Source: Deltaproteobacteria bacterium (GTDB lineage: Bacteria; Myxococcota; Kuafuiibacteriia; Kuafuiibacteriales; Kuafuiibacteriaceae). Taken from it: DNA of 64,000 nucleotides. The stretch is taken from the NCBI GenBank assembly GCA_016713425.1, contig JADJPE010000005.1, positions 4,154,001-4,218,000 of the forward strand, given 5' to 3'. The notes below the pieces were generated by a model, which saw nothing but the letters and a program-made list of their open reading frames with translations, ran no database searches and had not been told where the DNA came from. The translations under genes and the position numbers were made by a program. Within the stretch, counting starts at the first letter, position 1, and each line of letters begins with the position of its first letter. This document shows positions 29,570 to 38,635 of this stretch, in pieces.

Positions 29570-30706
29570 ATGGTTCTACGTTGGCTGAGGCGTTATCGGC
29601 TCCCCATCCTCGTCTTTTGTGCGTTGGTGTTGCCGCTCGCGGTCTACCGAGCGAATGCGGTTCAACCGTCGCGCGCCAATCCACTCGATAAGCTGATCCT
29701 CCTGCTTTCGAGCCCGTTGAGGCGGCTGATGGGCGGAACCGTCGGCGTCATCAGCGATGGGTGGCGAAACTACGTCGACGTCGTCGGTGCGCGGCGTGAA
29801 AATGGAGAGCTTCGGAGAAGGCTGGGTCAGGTCGAGGCCGAGCGCGATCGGTTGCTGGCGCTTGGCGCTGAAAATCAACACCTGCAGGCCCTCCTCGAGC
29901 TCAAGGCCGCGAACCCTGAAGCGCGCATCCTTGCTGCGACCGTGATTGCGGCCGGGCGCTCGCCCGCGTCGCGTACGCTCGAGCTCAACGTGGGTTCGAT
30001 CGATGGAGTCAAGCGCGGTATGCCGGTCATCGCCGGCCGCGGTCTCGTCGGACTCATCGAACGCGTCGGATGGACCTCGTCCGAGGTTGTCCTGGTTTCG
30101 GATTCGCGTGTGGCCGTACTGTGCGTGGTGGTTCGTTCGCGCGCGCGAGGCTGGGTGACTGGGCAGGGCCTTTGGCCAGACTTCACGCTCAGCATGGCTG
30201 AGGTTCTGCGCGCCGACGACGTCCGCGAGGGTGATCGGGTCGCGACGAGCGGTCTTGATGGCGTCTTTCCGGGCGGCGTTCCGGTGGGCGAAGTTGTTTC
30301 GGTGCGGACCGAAGAAGGGGTGCAACACCGCCTCGCCGACATCGAGCCCTACGTCGACTTCGCGAGGCTCGAGCACGTGACCGTCTTGCTCGAGACCCGA
30401 AGCGATGAGGCGTTCTCTTTCGTGACGCCCGAGGCGCTGCGGCCTCCTACGCTTCGGCGCCCACGTGTTTCGGACGCGCCTGCGTCCTCGCGCCCGCCGA
30501 GCGCCGTGCGTGATGCGGGGACCCAGCGCGACGCGGGCGTCAAGCGCGACGCGGGCGCCAAGCGCGACGCGGGCGCCAAGCGCGACGCGGGCGCCAAGCG
30601 CGACGCGGGCGCCAAGCGCGACGCGGGCGCCAAGCGCGACGCGGGGGGGGGGAAGGCGCCCCGGCCCGGGACTGACGCCGGCGCCAGCGGGGAGAAGCGA
30701 GGGTGA
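29570..30706 (+). CDS. mreC: Rod shape-determining protein MreC with repeat tail
   Basis: A 378-residue protein. One N-terminal membrane span (RLPILVFCALVLPLAVYRA) is followed by a coiled coil (ENGELRRRLGQVEAERDRLLAL) and the two beta-barrel MreC domains (AATVIAAGRSPASRTLELNVGSIDGVKRGMPVI ... GLVGLIERVG). MreC scaffolds the elongasome in the periplasm and activates PBP2-RodA. The final ~90 residues are unusual: a Pro/Ser stretch and a tandem RDAGAK hexapeptide repeat ending in a poly-Gly codon run. The stop overlaps the mreD start (GTGA). Confidence 0.95.
   Translation: MVLRWLRRYRLPILVFCALVLPLAVYRANAVQPSRANPLDKLILLLSSPLRRLMGGTVGVISDGWRNYVDVVGARRENGELRRRLGQVEAERDRLLALGAENQHLQALLELKAANPEARILAATVIAAGRSPASRTLELNVGSIDGVKRGMPVIAGRGLVGLIERVGWTSSEVVLVSDSRVAVLCVVVRSRARGWVTGQGLWPDFTLSMAEVLRADDVREGDRVATSGLDGVFPGGVPVGEVVSVRTEEGVQHRLADIEPYVDFARLEHVTVLLETRSDEAFSFVTPEALRPPTLRRPRVSDAPASSRPPSAVRDAGTQRDAGVKRDAGAKRDAGAKRDAGAKRDAGAKRDAGAKRDAGGGKAPRPGTDAGASGEKRG
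30527..30652 (+). repeat. 18-bp tandem repeat and G10 tract inside mreC
   Basis: Seven head-to-tail 18-bp units encode RDAGVK once, RDAGAK five times, then RDAG and Gly-Gly. The last unit runs into ten consecutive G (30643-30652). The units are nearly identical at DNA level, so copy number and the G tract are expected to be unstable. Confidence 0.9.
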
Positions 30707-31287
30707 GAGGACGGCGCGTCGAGCTCGCGGGGCGCAACCGCTCGCCCTGGGCGATCCGTCTCGGCGGTGAAGGGGCGGGGCGCGCCAGCGTGCTCTTGGT
30801 TGCGCTTCTCATCGCTTGCGCTGAATCGGTGGCGGCACAAAGACCTCAGATTCGTCCGGGGCTCACGCTTTTGGTCATTCTCTACATAGCGCTCGAGCAT
30901 CCGTTGGCGACGGCGCTTTCGCTTTCCATAGCGATTGGGTACGTGGCGGATGTCTTTTCCGGGGAGAGTCGTGGGCTCGAGCTCTTCGCCACGATGAGTA
31001 CCTTCTTCGTCATTCGGGCGTTGGCGTTTCGGTTCGTAGGTCGTCGTTTCGTCATCATCGCCGCCTTGGGGCTCGTCATGACGGTCACCCAAGTGCTGAT
31101 CCTCTTCGCGGCGGAGGCCGCGATCGGACCGAACCGGGCGTCTTTGCTCCAGGCGACACCGGCGTTCGCTCTGCGCCTGCTTGGTGCCGCGGTTTTTGCC
31201 TATCCCGTGTACTATCTGTTGAGCGCCATGGAAGGGCGGTTCAAGGCGCGGCCCGATGTTCTCATGGGTCGAAGAAGGCACCGGTGA
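30703..31287 (+). CDS. mreD: Rod shape-determining protein MreD
   Basis: A 194-residue polytopic inner-membrane protein with about five membrane segments (for example ASVLLVALLIACAESVAA, LTLLVILYIAL, LSLSIAIGYVADVFSGES, FVIIAALGLVMTVTQVLILF). The order and the G-Y-x-x-D-x-x-S signature match MreD, the least conserved elongasome subunit. GTG start at 30703 overlaps the mreC stop, and its own end overlaps the mrdA start, so the genes are translationally coupled. Confidence 0.88.
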   Translation: MRGRRVELAGRNRSPWAIRLGGEGAGRASVLLVALLIACAESVAAQRPQIRPGLTLLVILYIALEHPLATALSLSIAIGYVADVFSGESRGLELFATMSTFFVIRALAFRFVGRRFVIIAALGLVMTVTQVLILFAAEAAIGPNRASLLQATPAFALRLLGAAVFAYPVYYLLSAMEGRFKARPDVLMGRRRHR

Positions 31288-33551
31288 CGCGCCCCGATCA
31301 GACCCAGAAGGATCCTTCGGCTGCGGCTCTCCGTGGCAAGGTCATGGCGCTGGCGGCTGTGGCGGTCTTTTTCGTGATCCTGATTCGTCTGTTTGCTCTT
31401 CAAGTGGTTCACGGGGATGAATATCGGGAGAAGTCGATGAACAACTTCATCCACTTCAAGCGCATCGAGCACGATCGTGGGCAGATCGTCGACCGCGAAG
31501 GCCGGATCCTCGTGACCAATCGCCCCTCGACCAACGTCTACGTGACGCCCGCGTTCCTCCCCCCGGCGACTCGGTTCGTGGTGCGTCTTGGTCGCGCGGC
31601 AGGATTGAGCCATGACGATTCCCTGACGGTTGCGCACGTCCTCTCGCGCACCGTTCAAGAGGGCGGGCCGCCGATCCTGCTCGCGAGAGACCTCACGCCG
31701 GAGGCCGCTGAGGCCGTGCGTCGTATGGCAACCGATGAGCTCGACCTTCCGCTGGAGGCGATCCCCATCTTGGAGATGCCGTCCGGCCATGATGTGGACC
31801 ATGAAGAACAGGGGGATCTGGGCGGTCGACCAGACGCTGACGACGACGGCGACCACGACCACGACCACGACCACGACGAAGATCCTCGATATGCAGCCTA
31901 TCTCGATCCCGACCACTTCCCGAGCACTGGCCAAGTTCTGAAGCGACTCGAGCAGGTGATGGGACTCGACGAAGAAGATCTAACGAGCTTGCGTCGTCGG
32001 ATTCGGTCGGCGCGAAATCTCGACCGTTATCTCGACATCGTTGTGCGCCGTGACGTGTCGACGGTGATCGAGGGTCGAATCGAGAGGGACCGAATGCTCG
32101 GCCTGCTTCCGGGCGTCTTCGTTCGGCGCGCCAAGACGCGTAGATACGAGCACGATGCGCTTGCTGCCCACGTCCTGGGCTATGTCAATGAGCTTTCGGC
32201 GCGCGAGCTCGACGAAAGGCGTGAAGCGGGCTACCGGATTGGAGACATCATCGGTCGGCGAGGGGTCGAAGAGACCTTTGAGGATGAGCTCCGAGGCGTC
32301 GATGGCCGCGAAACGGCGGTCGTCGACTCTCGTGGACTTCGCCAGCGCACGCCTTTTGCCAAGCAGCTTCAAGAGGAGGTCGGCGCCGATCTCCCGGCCC
32401 GAGCTGGCAACCGCGTGGTCTTGACCCTCGACATGGATATCCAGCGCGCGGCCGAGGAAGCGTTTCCGGGGCGCGCAGGATCGGTCGTGGTCATGGAGGT
32501 CAATACGGGTCGTCTCTTGGCGCTGACCTCGACGCCGACCTACAACCCAGCCAAGGTTTCCGGGACGCTCGACCCCGATGAGCGGGATCGGCTCAAGGTG
32601 CTCGAACCGCTTCGTCCGTGGCGCTTTCGAGCCATCCAAGACCATTTCGCGCCCGGATCGACCTTCAAAGTCGTCACGGCCTTGGCGGCGCTTACGCATG
32701 GGGCCAGCAACGGAAAAGAGAACATCGTTTGCCCCGGCGCGTTTCGTCTCGGCAATACACGATTTCGTTGTTGGAAAGATTCGGGTCACGGGCCGGTCGA
32801 TCTGATCAACTCGATCGCGAAATCTTGCGACGTCTACTACTATACGATGGGCGCTCGGCTCGGGCTCGACCCGATCGCCGAGACGGCCGAACTCCTCGGG
32901 TTTGGGCACAAGACCGGCATCCCGCTCTTCGGGGAATCGGCGGGCATCATGCCCACCAAGGCTTGGTACAACAGCCGGCATCGCGGGAGTTACACGCTCG
33001 GAGCGGCGGTCAACGCATCGATCGGCCAGGGGGCCGTGACGGTGACGCCGATTCAACTTGCGGTTGCGTATGCTGCGATCGCAAACGGCGGCACCGTCTA
33101 TCAGCCGCAGGTGGCGCTTCGCATCGAGAGCCAAGACGAACGTGCGGTTCGAGAGATTGCGCCCCGTATCGTGCGCAAGCTCGATATCGAACCGGCGTAT
33201 CTCGCGATGGTTCACGAGGGGTTGCGCGAGGTCGTCAATGCGCCCCACGGGACGGCCTATCGGCGACGCCTGGAGGCGCTCGAGGTCTCGGGGAAGACCG
33301 GGACGGCCCAGGTCGCGAAGCTCGGAAAATATCGACTCAAGGTGCACGAACTCGAGTGGAAGGTTCGCGACCACGCCTGGTTTGCGTCGTTTGCGCCGTC
33401 CGAGCATCCCGAGGTCGTCGTGGTCGTGTTCAATGAGCACGGCGGTGGTGGAAGCTCAGCCGCGGCGCCCGCCGCAATGCAGATCGTCTCTGCATGGTGG
33501 ACGAAGAAGACGCAAGGCCTGGCGAAGTCAGCCGAAGCTCAGGCGAATTGA
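31284..33551 (+). CDS. mrdA: Penicillin-binding protein 2 (elongasome transpeptidase)
   Basis: A 755-residue class B PBP that cross-links new peptidoglycan in the periplasm. N-terminal span VMALAAVAVFFVILIRLFAL, dimerisation/pedestal domain (IVDREGRILVTNRPSTNVY), then the transpeptidase with SxxK in PGSTFK (Ser459), SCD in KSCDVYYY, and KTG in SGKTGTAQV (Lys671). It is longer than the usual ~630 residues, partly because of an insertion around residues 170-215 in the pedestal. This is rich in Asp and His, including HDHDHDHDED encoded by four GACCAC repeats (31851-31874), and could bind metal. It lies between mreD and rodA, the standard partner order. Confidence 0.96.
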   Translation: MTRPDQTQKDPSAAALRGKVMALAAVAVFFVILIRLFALQVVHGDEYREKSMNNFIHFKRIEHDRGQIVDREGRILVTNRPSTNVYVTPAFLPPATRFVVRLGRAAGLSHDDSLTVAHVLSRTVQEGGPPILLARDLTPEAAEAVRRMATDELDLPLEAIPILEMPSGHDVDHEEQGDLGGRPDADDDGDHDHDHDHDEDPRYAAYLDPDHFPSTGQVLKRLEQVMGLDEEDLTSLRRRIRSARNLDRYLDIVVRRDVSTVIEGRIERDRMLGLLPGVFVRRAKTRRYEHDALAAHVLGYVNELSARELDERREAGYRIGDIIGRRGVEETFEDELRGVDGRETAVVDSRGLRQRTPFAKQLQEEVGADLPARAGNRVVLTLDMDIQRAAEEAFPGRAGSVVVMEVNTGRLLALTSTPTYNPAKVSGTLDPDERDRLKVLEPLRPWRFRAIQDHFAPGSTFKVVTALAALTHGASNGKENIVCPGAFRLGNTRFRCWKDSGHGPVDLINSIAKSCDVYYYTMGARLGLDPIAETAELLGFGHKTGIPLFGESAGIMPTKAWYNSRHRGSYTLGAAVNASIGQGAVTVTPIQLAVAYAAIANGGTVYQPQVALRIESQDERAVREIAPRIVRKLDIEPAYLAMVHEGLREVVNAPHGTAYRRRLEALEVSGKTGTAQVAKLGKYRLKVHELEWKVRDHAWFASFAPSEHPEVVVVVFNEHGGGGSSAAAPAAMQIVSAWWTKKTQGLAKSAEAQAN

Positions 33552-33615
33552 GCCGGGACAGGGAACCGTAGGCAATCGGCGAGAGGCAAGAAGCAGCAGC
33601 AAGGCGAATGAAACG

Positions 33616-35220
33616 ATGTCGAATCTGACCAAGTCCCGAATCCTAGCTCACGTCGATCGGCCCTTGCTCGCCTGCGTCTTCGCCATTATCACGCTTGGGC
33701 TCTACAATCTCTCGTCGGCAAGCCGACCGCTGGGCGAATCGCTGCACTACACGCAGGGCCTCTATATGGCGATCGGATGCGTGATCGCGTTAGCGCTCGC
33801 CAGCGTCCACTATCGACACCTTGAGGGGCTCGCCATCCCCATCTTCGTCGGGGCGGTTGTGCTGCTCTTGGCCACGGGCGCCTTCGGCCGCGTTGTCAAC
33901 GGCTCGCGGCGTTGGCTCTCGTTTGGCTTCGTGAACTTTCAGACCTCGGACGCCGCGAAGCTGGCGGTGTTGATTGTCGTAGCCAAGATTTTCCATACCG
34001 AGCGCTGGGAAGGGGGTCTGACGTTGCAGGAGGTCTTTCGTCCGCTCAATATTTCGCGACCGGTGATCTTGCTCGTCGTGGTCTTGGTGCTGGCGATGTT
34101 CGGAGACCGTGTCGCGGCGCCGGCGCTTCAGGAGCCGGTCGGGAACCGCTATCGTTCGGCCGTCGTGCTGCGCGGCGGCGATGGCACGACGATGATCGGG
34201 AGGGCGCCGAAAGGCACACCAAGCCTCGAGCTTCGGCTGAGCGGCGTCGCACGCGAGCATGCTCAGATCGTGCGCGTCGGCCGCGGGGAGTATCTCCTCA
34301 AGGACCTCGCGCCCGACAAGGGCACTTTTGTGAACGACGTACGGATCGACCACGAGCAGCGCTTGAACCATGGAGATCTTGTCCGTTTCGGCGTGAATCC
34401 GCGGGCTCTTTTTCGATTCAAACACCCCCTTGGGCCGCTCCGGTCGGCGCTGCCGTGGGCGGCCCTCATTGGCGCCGCTTGGTTGTTCGCGGCCGTGTTT
34501 CTCCAGCTCCGAAAGCGCGCTTGGTCGTTCAGTGACGTGTTCGCACCGATCGACTTTGTGGCCCTCCCGGCGGGGCTCGTCCTGATTCAGCCCGATCTTG
34601 GGACGTCGCTTCTGATCGGCCTCGTAGCCTTCACGATGATCCTGTACGTCGGCGTCAAGCCGCTCTCGCTCGTGATCCTTGGGATTTCGGGCGTTCTTGC
34701 CGGGATCTTGGCTTGGGTCGCCGTACTCAAACCCTACCAGAAGGAGCGCGTACTCACGTTCTTGAACCCCACGAGTGATCTCGCGGGTGCCGGCTACCAC
34801 CAGCACCAGTCCGTGATCGCGGTCGGCAGCGGTGAGCTTTTTGGAAAGGGCTATGGGCAGGGCACGCAGACTCAGCTCTCATTCCTCCCAGAACAGCAGA
34901 CCGACTTCATCTTTTCAGTTTGGTCCGAGGAACATGGCTTTCTCGGGAGCGCGCTCGTCGTGGTCCTATTCGCGATGCTTGTGCTCCTGGCGATGCGGGT
35001 GGCCGCTCAGGCGCGCGACCGCTTCGGAGCCCTTCTCGCCGTCGGCGTGGCCGCGATGGTCTTCTGGCACGCGAGCATCAACATGTTGATGGTGTTGCGT
35101 CTTGCGCCCGTGGTCGGCGTGCCGCTTCCGCTGTTCAGCAATGGCGGCTCATTCTCGGTGACGATGTTGGCTGGCCTCGGCCTCCTCCTCAACGTCAGCG
35201 CTCGGCGAAATCTATTCTGA
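33616..35220 (+). CDS. rodA: RodA glycosyltransferase with an inserted FHA domain between two extra membrane spans
   Basis: A 534-residue SEDS peptidoglycan polymerase, against ~370 for ordinary RodA. The SEDS core is intact: NGSRRWLSFGFVNFQTSDAAKL, IQPDLGTSLLIG, KPYQKERVLTFLNP, GLFGKGYGQGTQ-like loop with FLPEQQTDFIFSVWSEEHGF, and a C-terminal GVPLPLFSNGGS. Between the fourth and fifth usual spans lie ~165 extra residues: a span at ~148-164, an FHA-like domain at ~181-270 (MIGRAP, KDLAPDKGTFVND, NHGDLVRFG) and a span at ~279-298. By the standard SEDS topology the FHA part would be periplasmic. The phosphothreonine-contacting Ser and Asn are replaced (Ala212, Lys235); Arg196 is kept. ATG 33616 is chosen over longer in-frame starts inside mrdA. 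Confidence 0.93.
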   Translation: MSNLTKSRILAHVDRPLLACVFAIITLGLYNLSSASRPLGESLHYTQGLYMAIGCVIALALASVHYRHLEGLAIPIFVGAVVLLLATGAFGRVVNGSRRWLSFGFVNFQTSDAAKLAVLIVVAKIFHTERWEGGLTLQEVFRPLNISRPVILLVVVLVLAMFGDRVAAPALQEPVGNRYRSAVVLRGGDGTTMIGRAPKGTPSLELRLSGVAREHAQIVRVGRGEYLLKDLAPDKGTFVNDVRIDHEQRLNHGDLVRFGVNPRALFRFKHPLGPLRSALPWAALIGAAWLFAAVFLQLRKRAWSFSDVFAPIDFVALPAGLVLIQPDLGTSLLIGLVAFTMILYVGVKPLSLVILGISGVLAGILAWVAVLKPYQKERVLTFLNPTSDLAGAGYHQHQSVIAVGSGELFGKGYGQGTQTQLSFLPEQQTDFIFSVWSEEHGFLGSALVVVLFAMLVLLAMRVAAQARDRFGALLAVGVAAMVFWHASINMLMVLRLAPVVGVPLPLFSNGGSFSVTMLAGLGLLLNVSARRNLF

Positions 35221-37374
35221 TGAGCAACGCTTGGATGCTGGCTCATCGGTGAGCGCGGGTAAGACGGTGGGCGATTCGTGCTGCCTTGCGGCCATCAAGA
35301 ATGACGGCATGATGACGAGGGCTGCCACGACGCAGGTGAGTTCGCCGAGCACCGCGAGTTTGCCGAAGGAAACGAGGGCGCCGTTTCGGGCGATGAGCAG
35401 CGAGCTGTAGCCGATGATCGTGGTGAGCGAACATAGGAACACGGCGCCGCCGGTCGTTGCGAGGGCGCGCTTTGCCGCCGACGCGCGATCTTGGTTTTCG
35501 CTCTCAATGAGATAGCGCGAGTACGTGTTGACGGCGTAGTCGATGCCCACGCCAAATGTGATCGGAAGCGCGATGAAGTTGAGGAAGTTGATGCGGAGGT
35601 CAGTCAGAAAGGCGGCCGCGCCCAGGCCGCACACGCCCATGATCAAGGTTCCGACGACGATGAGCACATGCCGGGGGCGTCGATAGGCGACAATGGTCAA
35701 GACGATGATGCCCAGGAGGGAGTAGAGCGTTGCCTTTGGACCGTCGATCTCGACAGCGCGGAGCATGTCGTTGAAGACGACGAAGCTCCCTGATGACTTG
35801 ACGACGCCGCCATCGGAAAGGGGAATGTGCTGGAGCAGATCGGCGACGCGCGCGATCTCGGTCGCATGGTAGAGGTTCAGCTTGAGGTTGGGGAGGACGA
35901 GGACGACGCGGCCCTCCTGCCCATCGAGCTCTCGGAAGTCTCGGCGTACCGACTCCGGTAGATCCTTTTGGCTGAAGGGCTCGAGGTCGGCCGGCGGTCG
36001 GTATTCGCGCGCCATACGTGCCGCATCTGGGCTGAGCACGGCGAGATGCTCCTCGGAAAGCATACGACGGATCTCTTCGAGCACCTCGATCTTGGCTTCC
36101 TGGTCCGGGGGGACCAGGGTATCGAGAGCCTGCACGTCTACGATCGGCGCGTTTTCGCCCTCACGTGCGATGGCCTCTTTGAGGTACGAGACGATTTCGG
36201 GCACCTGAGCCGGATCGTCGGCGACGATGATCTGAGGCGCCAGGTAGCGTCCGAAGATCCGATCGATCTTGTCTTCCCAGTAGGCTGCGCCCTCTCCTTC
36301 GGCATAGGTGCTCCGCAGCTTCGAGAAATCCTTCTCCAGAGGATCGCTCAGGTACTGCACACAAAGCCCAAACGCGACGAGGCTGATCGCGGTGCCGATG
36401 GCCGCGACCAAGCGAGGGGCGCCTCCGATGAGTCGGGGGAGGATGCCCGCGAGTTGGCCGCTCTGATAGAGGCTGAGGCGCTCCTTGGTGGGGTCCGTCG
36501 GACGCACAGCCTCGAACCAGGCGATGAGGGGCGGCATGACGAGGAACGTCGCCGCCCAGCAACTCACCATGCCAATCCCACCGATGATGCCGAAGTGCTT
36601 GAATCCGAGGAAATCGGTGGCCATCAGCGAACCGTAGGCGACTGAGGCGGCGAGGGCGGCGGCCGATGTCGCGTGAAGCGTCGTGCTTACGGCGCGCTCG
36701 ATGGCGGTGCCGACGTCGTCGCGGGCGCGCCGCTGCTCAATGTAGCGTGCGAGCAGGATCAGTCCGTAGTTGATGCCGTTCCCGGGTACGATCGGTCCGA
36801 GGAAGGCGGACGAGGCGTTGAGGTGGCCGATGAGGAGGTAGCTGAGGGCAAAGCACCAACTGCATCCGACGTACACAGGGACGCTGATGAGGAGGATGGC
36901 TCGCCAGCGCCGAAAGTAGACGAAGACGACCAACCCAAGGAGGACGACGACCACGAAGGAGGCGATGGCGAGATCCTCCACCAGCGACGCCTGCTCCTCG
37001 ATGAGGTTCTTGACGTCACCTCCGAGCCCGACTTTCATCTGCGGATCGTAGTGGGTCGGATTTAGGTCTGCGACCAAGGATTCGACGGCGGCAACGAGCG
37101 CGCGGTTGCGTTCGAGCCCGAACGAAAGCCCCTGCTGTACGACCACGATCGCGAGCTCAGTCTGGTCCTTGCTCTCGAAATAGCCGTCTGGAAATCGCTT
37201 CGCCAATTCGAGGACGTTTGCGTACTTGGCTTCGATGTCGGAGACGTCGAAGTCGGCGTTCGCATCCGTGTCATCGAGGTCGACGAACAGCGGACTTGCC
37301 CGCGCCTTAGGGCCCGCCGCGAAATTAGCTGATCGCCTGATCAGAGGCACGTCGGTTGAATGGTGTAGTTCCAC
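35212..37374 (-). pseudogene. RND/MMPL-family exporter, C-terminal fragment (gene split by IS)
   Basis: The larger part of a polytopic RND-superfamily transporter. It carries two sets of membrane segments, including IASFVVVVLLGLVVFVYF, LIGHLNASSAFLGPIVPGNGINYG and, late, NFIALPITFGVGIDYAVNTYSRY (the conserved G-x-D-Y charge-relay region). Native sequence runs from the stop at 35212 to 37306. The 5' part of the open frame (37310-37374) is IS sequence that happens to supply a start. The matching N-terminal fragment is at 38636-39093; removing the IS and one TTA copy gives an uninterrupted 850-codon gene. The 3' end overlaps the rodA end by 9 bp on the opposite strand. Family members export lipids or drugs; the substrate is unknown. 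Confidence 0.85.
37310..37339 (+). repeat. Left terminal inverted repeat of the IS
   Basis: Begins GGGCCCGCCGCGAAATTAG. Imperfect partner of 38606-38635. Confidence 0.8.
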
Positions 37375-38577
37375 TCGCCGTGAAACACGTCGGGGCTGAG
37401 ATTCACGAGGGCGAGCTGCTTGTCAGTAACGCGGCGGCCCTTCGGATAGACGCGATCATCAAGGCGGCTGCGGACGGTCAGGCCAGCCTTTGTCGTTGTC
37501 GCGGCGATCAGGTTCACGATGACCTGATGGGTTACGAGCGGTTTGCCGCGCCAGTTTTGGGTAATGAACGAGAACAGTCGGTGCTCGATCTTGTTCCATT
37601 TGCTCGTTCCCGGCGGCAGATGGCAGACGGTCACTGGGAAGCCCAGCTCGTCGACGAGCCCTTGGAGTTCGAGCTTCCACAACCGCAGACGGTATCCATT
37701 GCTCCCGCCTCCATCGGCGATGATCACAAGCGAGTTCGCGTCGGGGTACCTGAACGCACCCATCTCATTCCACCAAGTGCGGATGCTCTGCACAGCGAAC
37801 TCTCCTGTGTCATGGCTGAGCCCTACGCTGACCCATGCTTCGTTACCTTGGATATCGTACACGCCATACGGCGTGGCGCGCCCCTGCTCGGGGTCGATGA
37901 AGTCATGAACATTGACGTCGTCTGCGTCTCCTTTGCCTCGGAGCTCGCGCCCGTCGTTCTTGTACGACCCAACCAGCTCCTTTTTCTTCGTGTCCACAGA
38001 TATGGCCGGCTGATTCGCTTCGAGTTGAAGACGAAGTGTCTCGTTGATGTGCTCGAACTGCGCGTTTCGGTCCGGATGCTGCGCGCCCTCGAGGCGCTTA
38101 CGATTCGCCTGAAGGCTGTAACCAAGCTGTTTAAGAAGACTCGAAACCATCTTCATGCTCGTCGAATGGCCTTGTGCAGCCAGCGCCTCGACGATGTTTC
38201 GCTGGCTGCGGGCCGTCCACAAAAGGGGCGATTCTGGATCGCCGCGCGTTGTCGCTTCGACCAACGCCTGCAAGTCAGGCAGCAGAGTCGGGTCCTTCTC
38301 CGTTGCCTTTTGCGACCCGCACCTGGCCGTCTGCTGCGTGTCGGATCCATCGGTGCAGCGGTCCCATCTTCGATGCTCCGTACCTCCGCGATACCTCGGC
38401 CGATCGCGCTCGGCGCCATTCCCGTCGCACGCGCTGCTGCCGCAATGCCGCCGTAGCCGAAGGCCAAAGCTTCGCCTGCCACAAAAGACGTCGCGCCCGC
38501 TCCGTCAGCGTGCTTTCGAGCGCCTGATGACGCTCTCGGATCTTCGATTCAGCTCTCTTCCGGTCCGCCCTATTCAC
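37341..38577 (-). pseudogene. ISAzo13-family transposase, interrupted by two frame changes
   Basis: A Rhodopirellula-type DDE transposase. The C-terminal ~310 residues read in one frame (37341-38273). They hold the likely catalytic residues: Asp in ISVDTKKKELVG, Asp in VIIADGGGSNG and Glu in KWNKIEHRLFSF. Upstream homology continues in a second frame (FGYGGIAAAARATGMAPS ... RRPGAGRK, ~38290-38482), then a third (KIRERHQALESTLTERARR, ~38490-38577). Both changes are of the -1 type and fall at TTTT (near 38486) and AAAA (near 38310) tetramers. Joining RRPGAGRK to KATEKDPTLLPDL across the AAAA gives the family-like sequence. Either the gene is mutated or it uses frameshifting. Confidence 0.85.
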
Positions 38578-38605
38578 CGCAACAGTCGGATCCTCGCGAT
38601 CGCGT

Positions 38606-38635
38606 TAGTCAATCTGTTTATTTTGCGGCGAACCC
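38606..38635 (-). repeat. Right terminal inverted repeat of the IS
   Basis: Read inward on the minus strand it begins GGGTTCGCCGCAAAATAA. Adjacent outside is the TTA target duplication. Confidence 0.8.

Larger units (their letters stand above)
37310..38635 (-). mobile_element. ISAzo13-family insertion sequence, complete with TSD
   Basis: A 1326-bp element bounded by GGG...CCC ends and flanked by a 3-bp direct repeat TTA (37307-37309 and 38636-38638). The terminal inverted repeats (37310-37339 and 38606-38635) match at about 22 of 30 positions and share the core CGCCGC(A/G)AAAT. It carries one transposase gene, on the minus strand and in three frames. The transposase type, element size and short target duplication agree with the ISAzo13 family. 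It interrupts an RND exporter gene. Confidence 0.9.

Noticed and set aside
37356..38456. 366-codon plus-strand open frame across the IS
   Set aside because: It is the mirror frame of the transposase gene; no family features, and the minus strand carries the DDE motifs.
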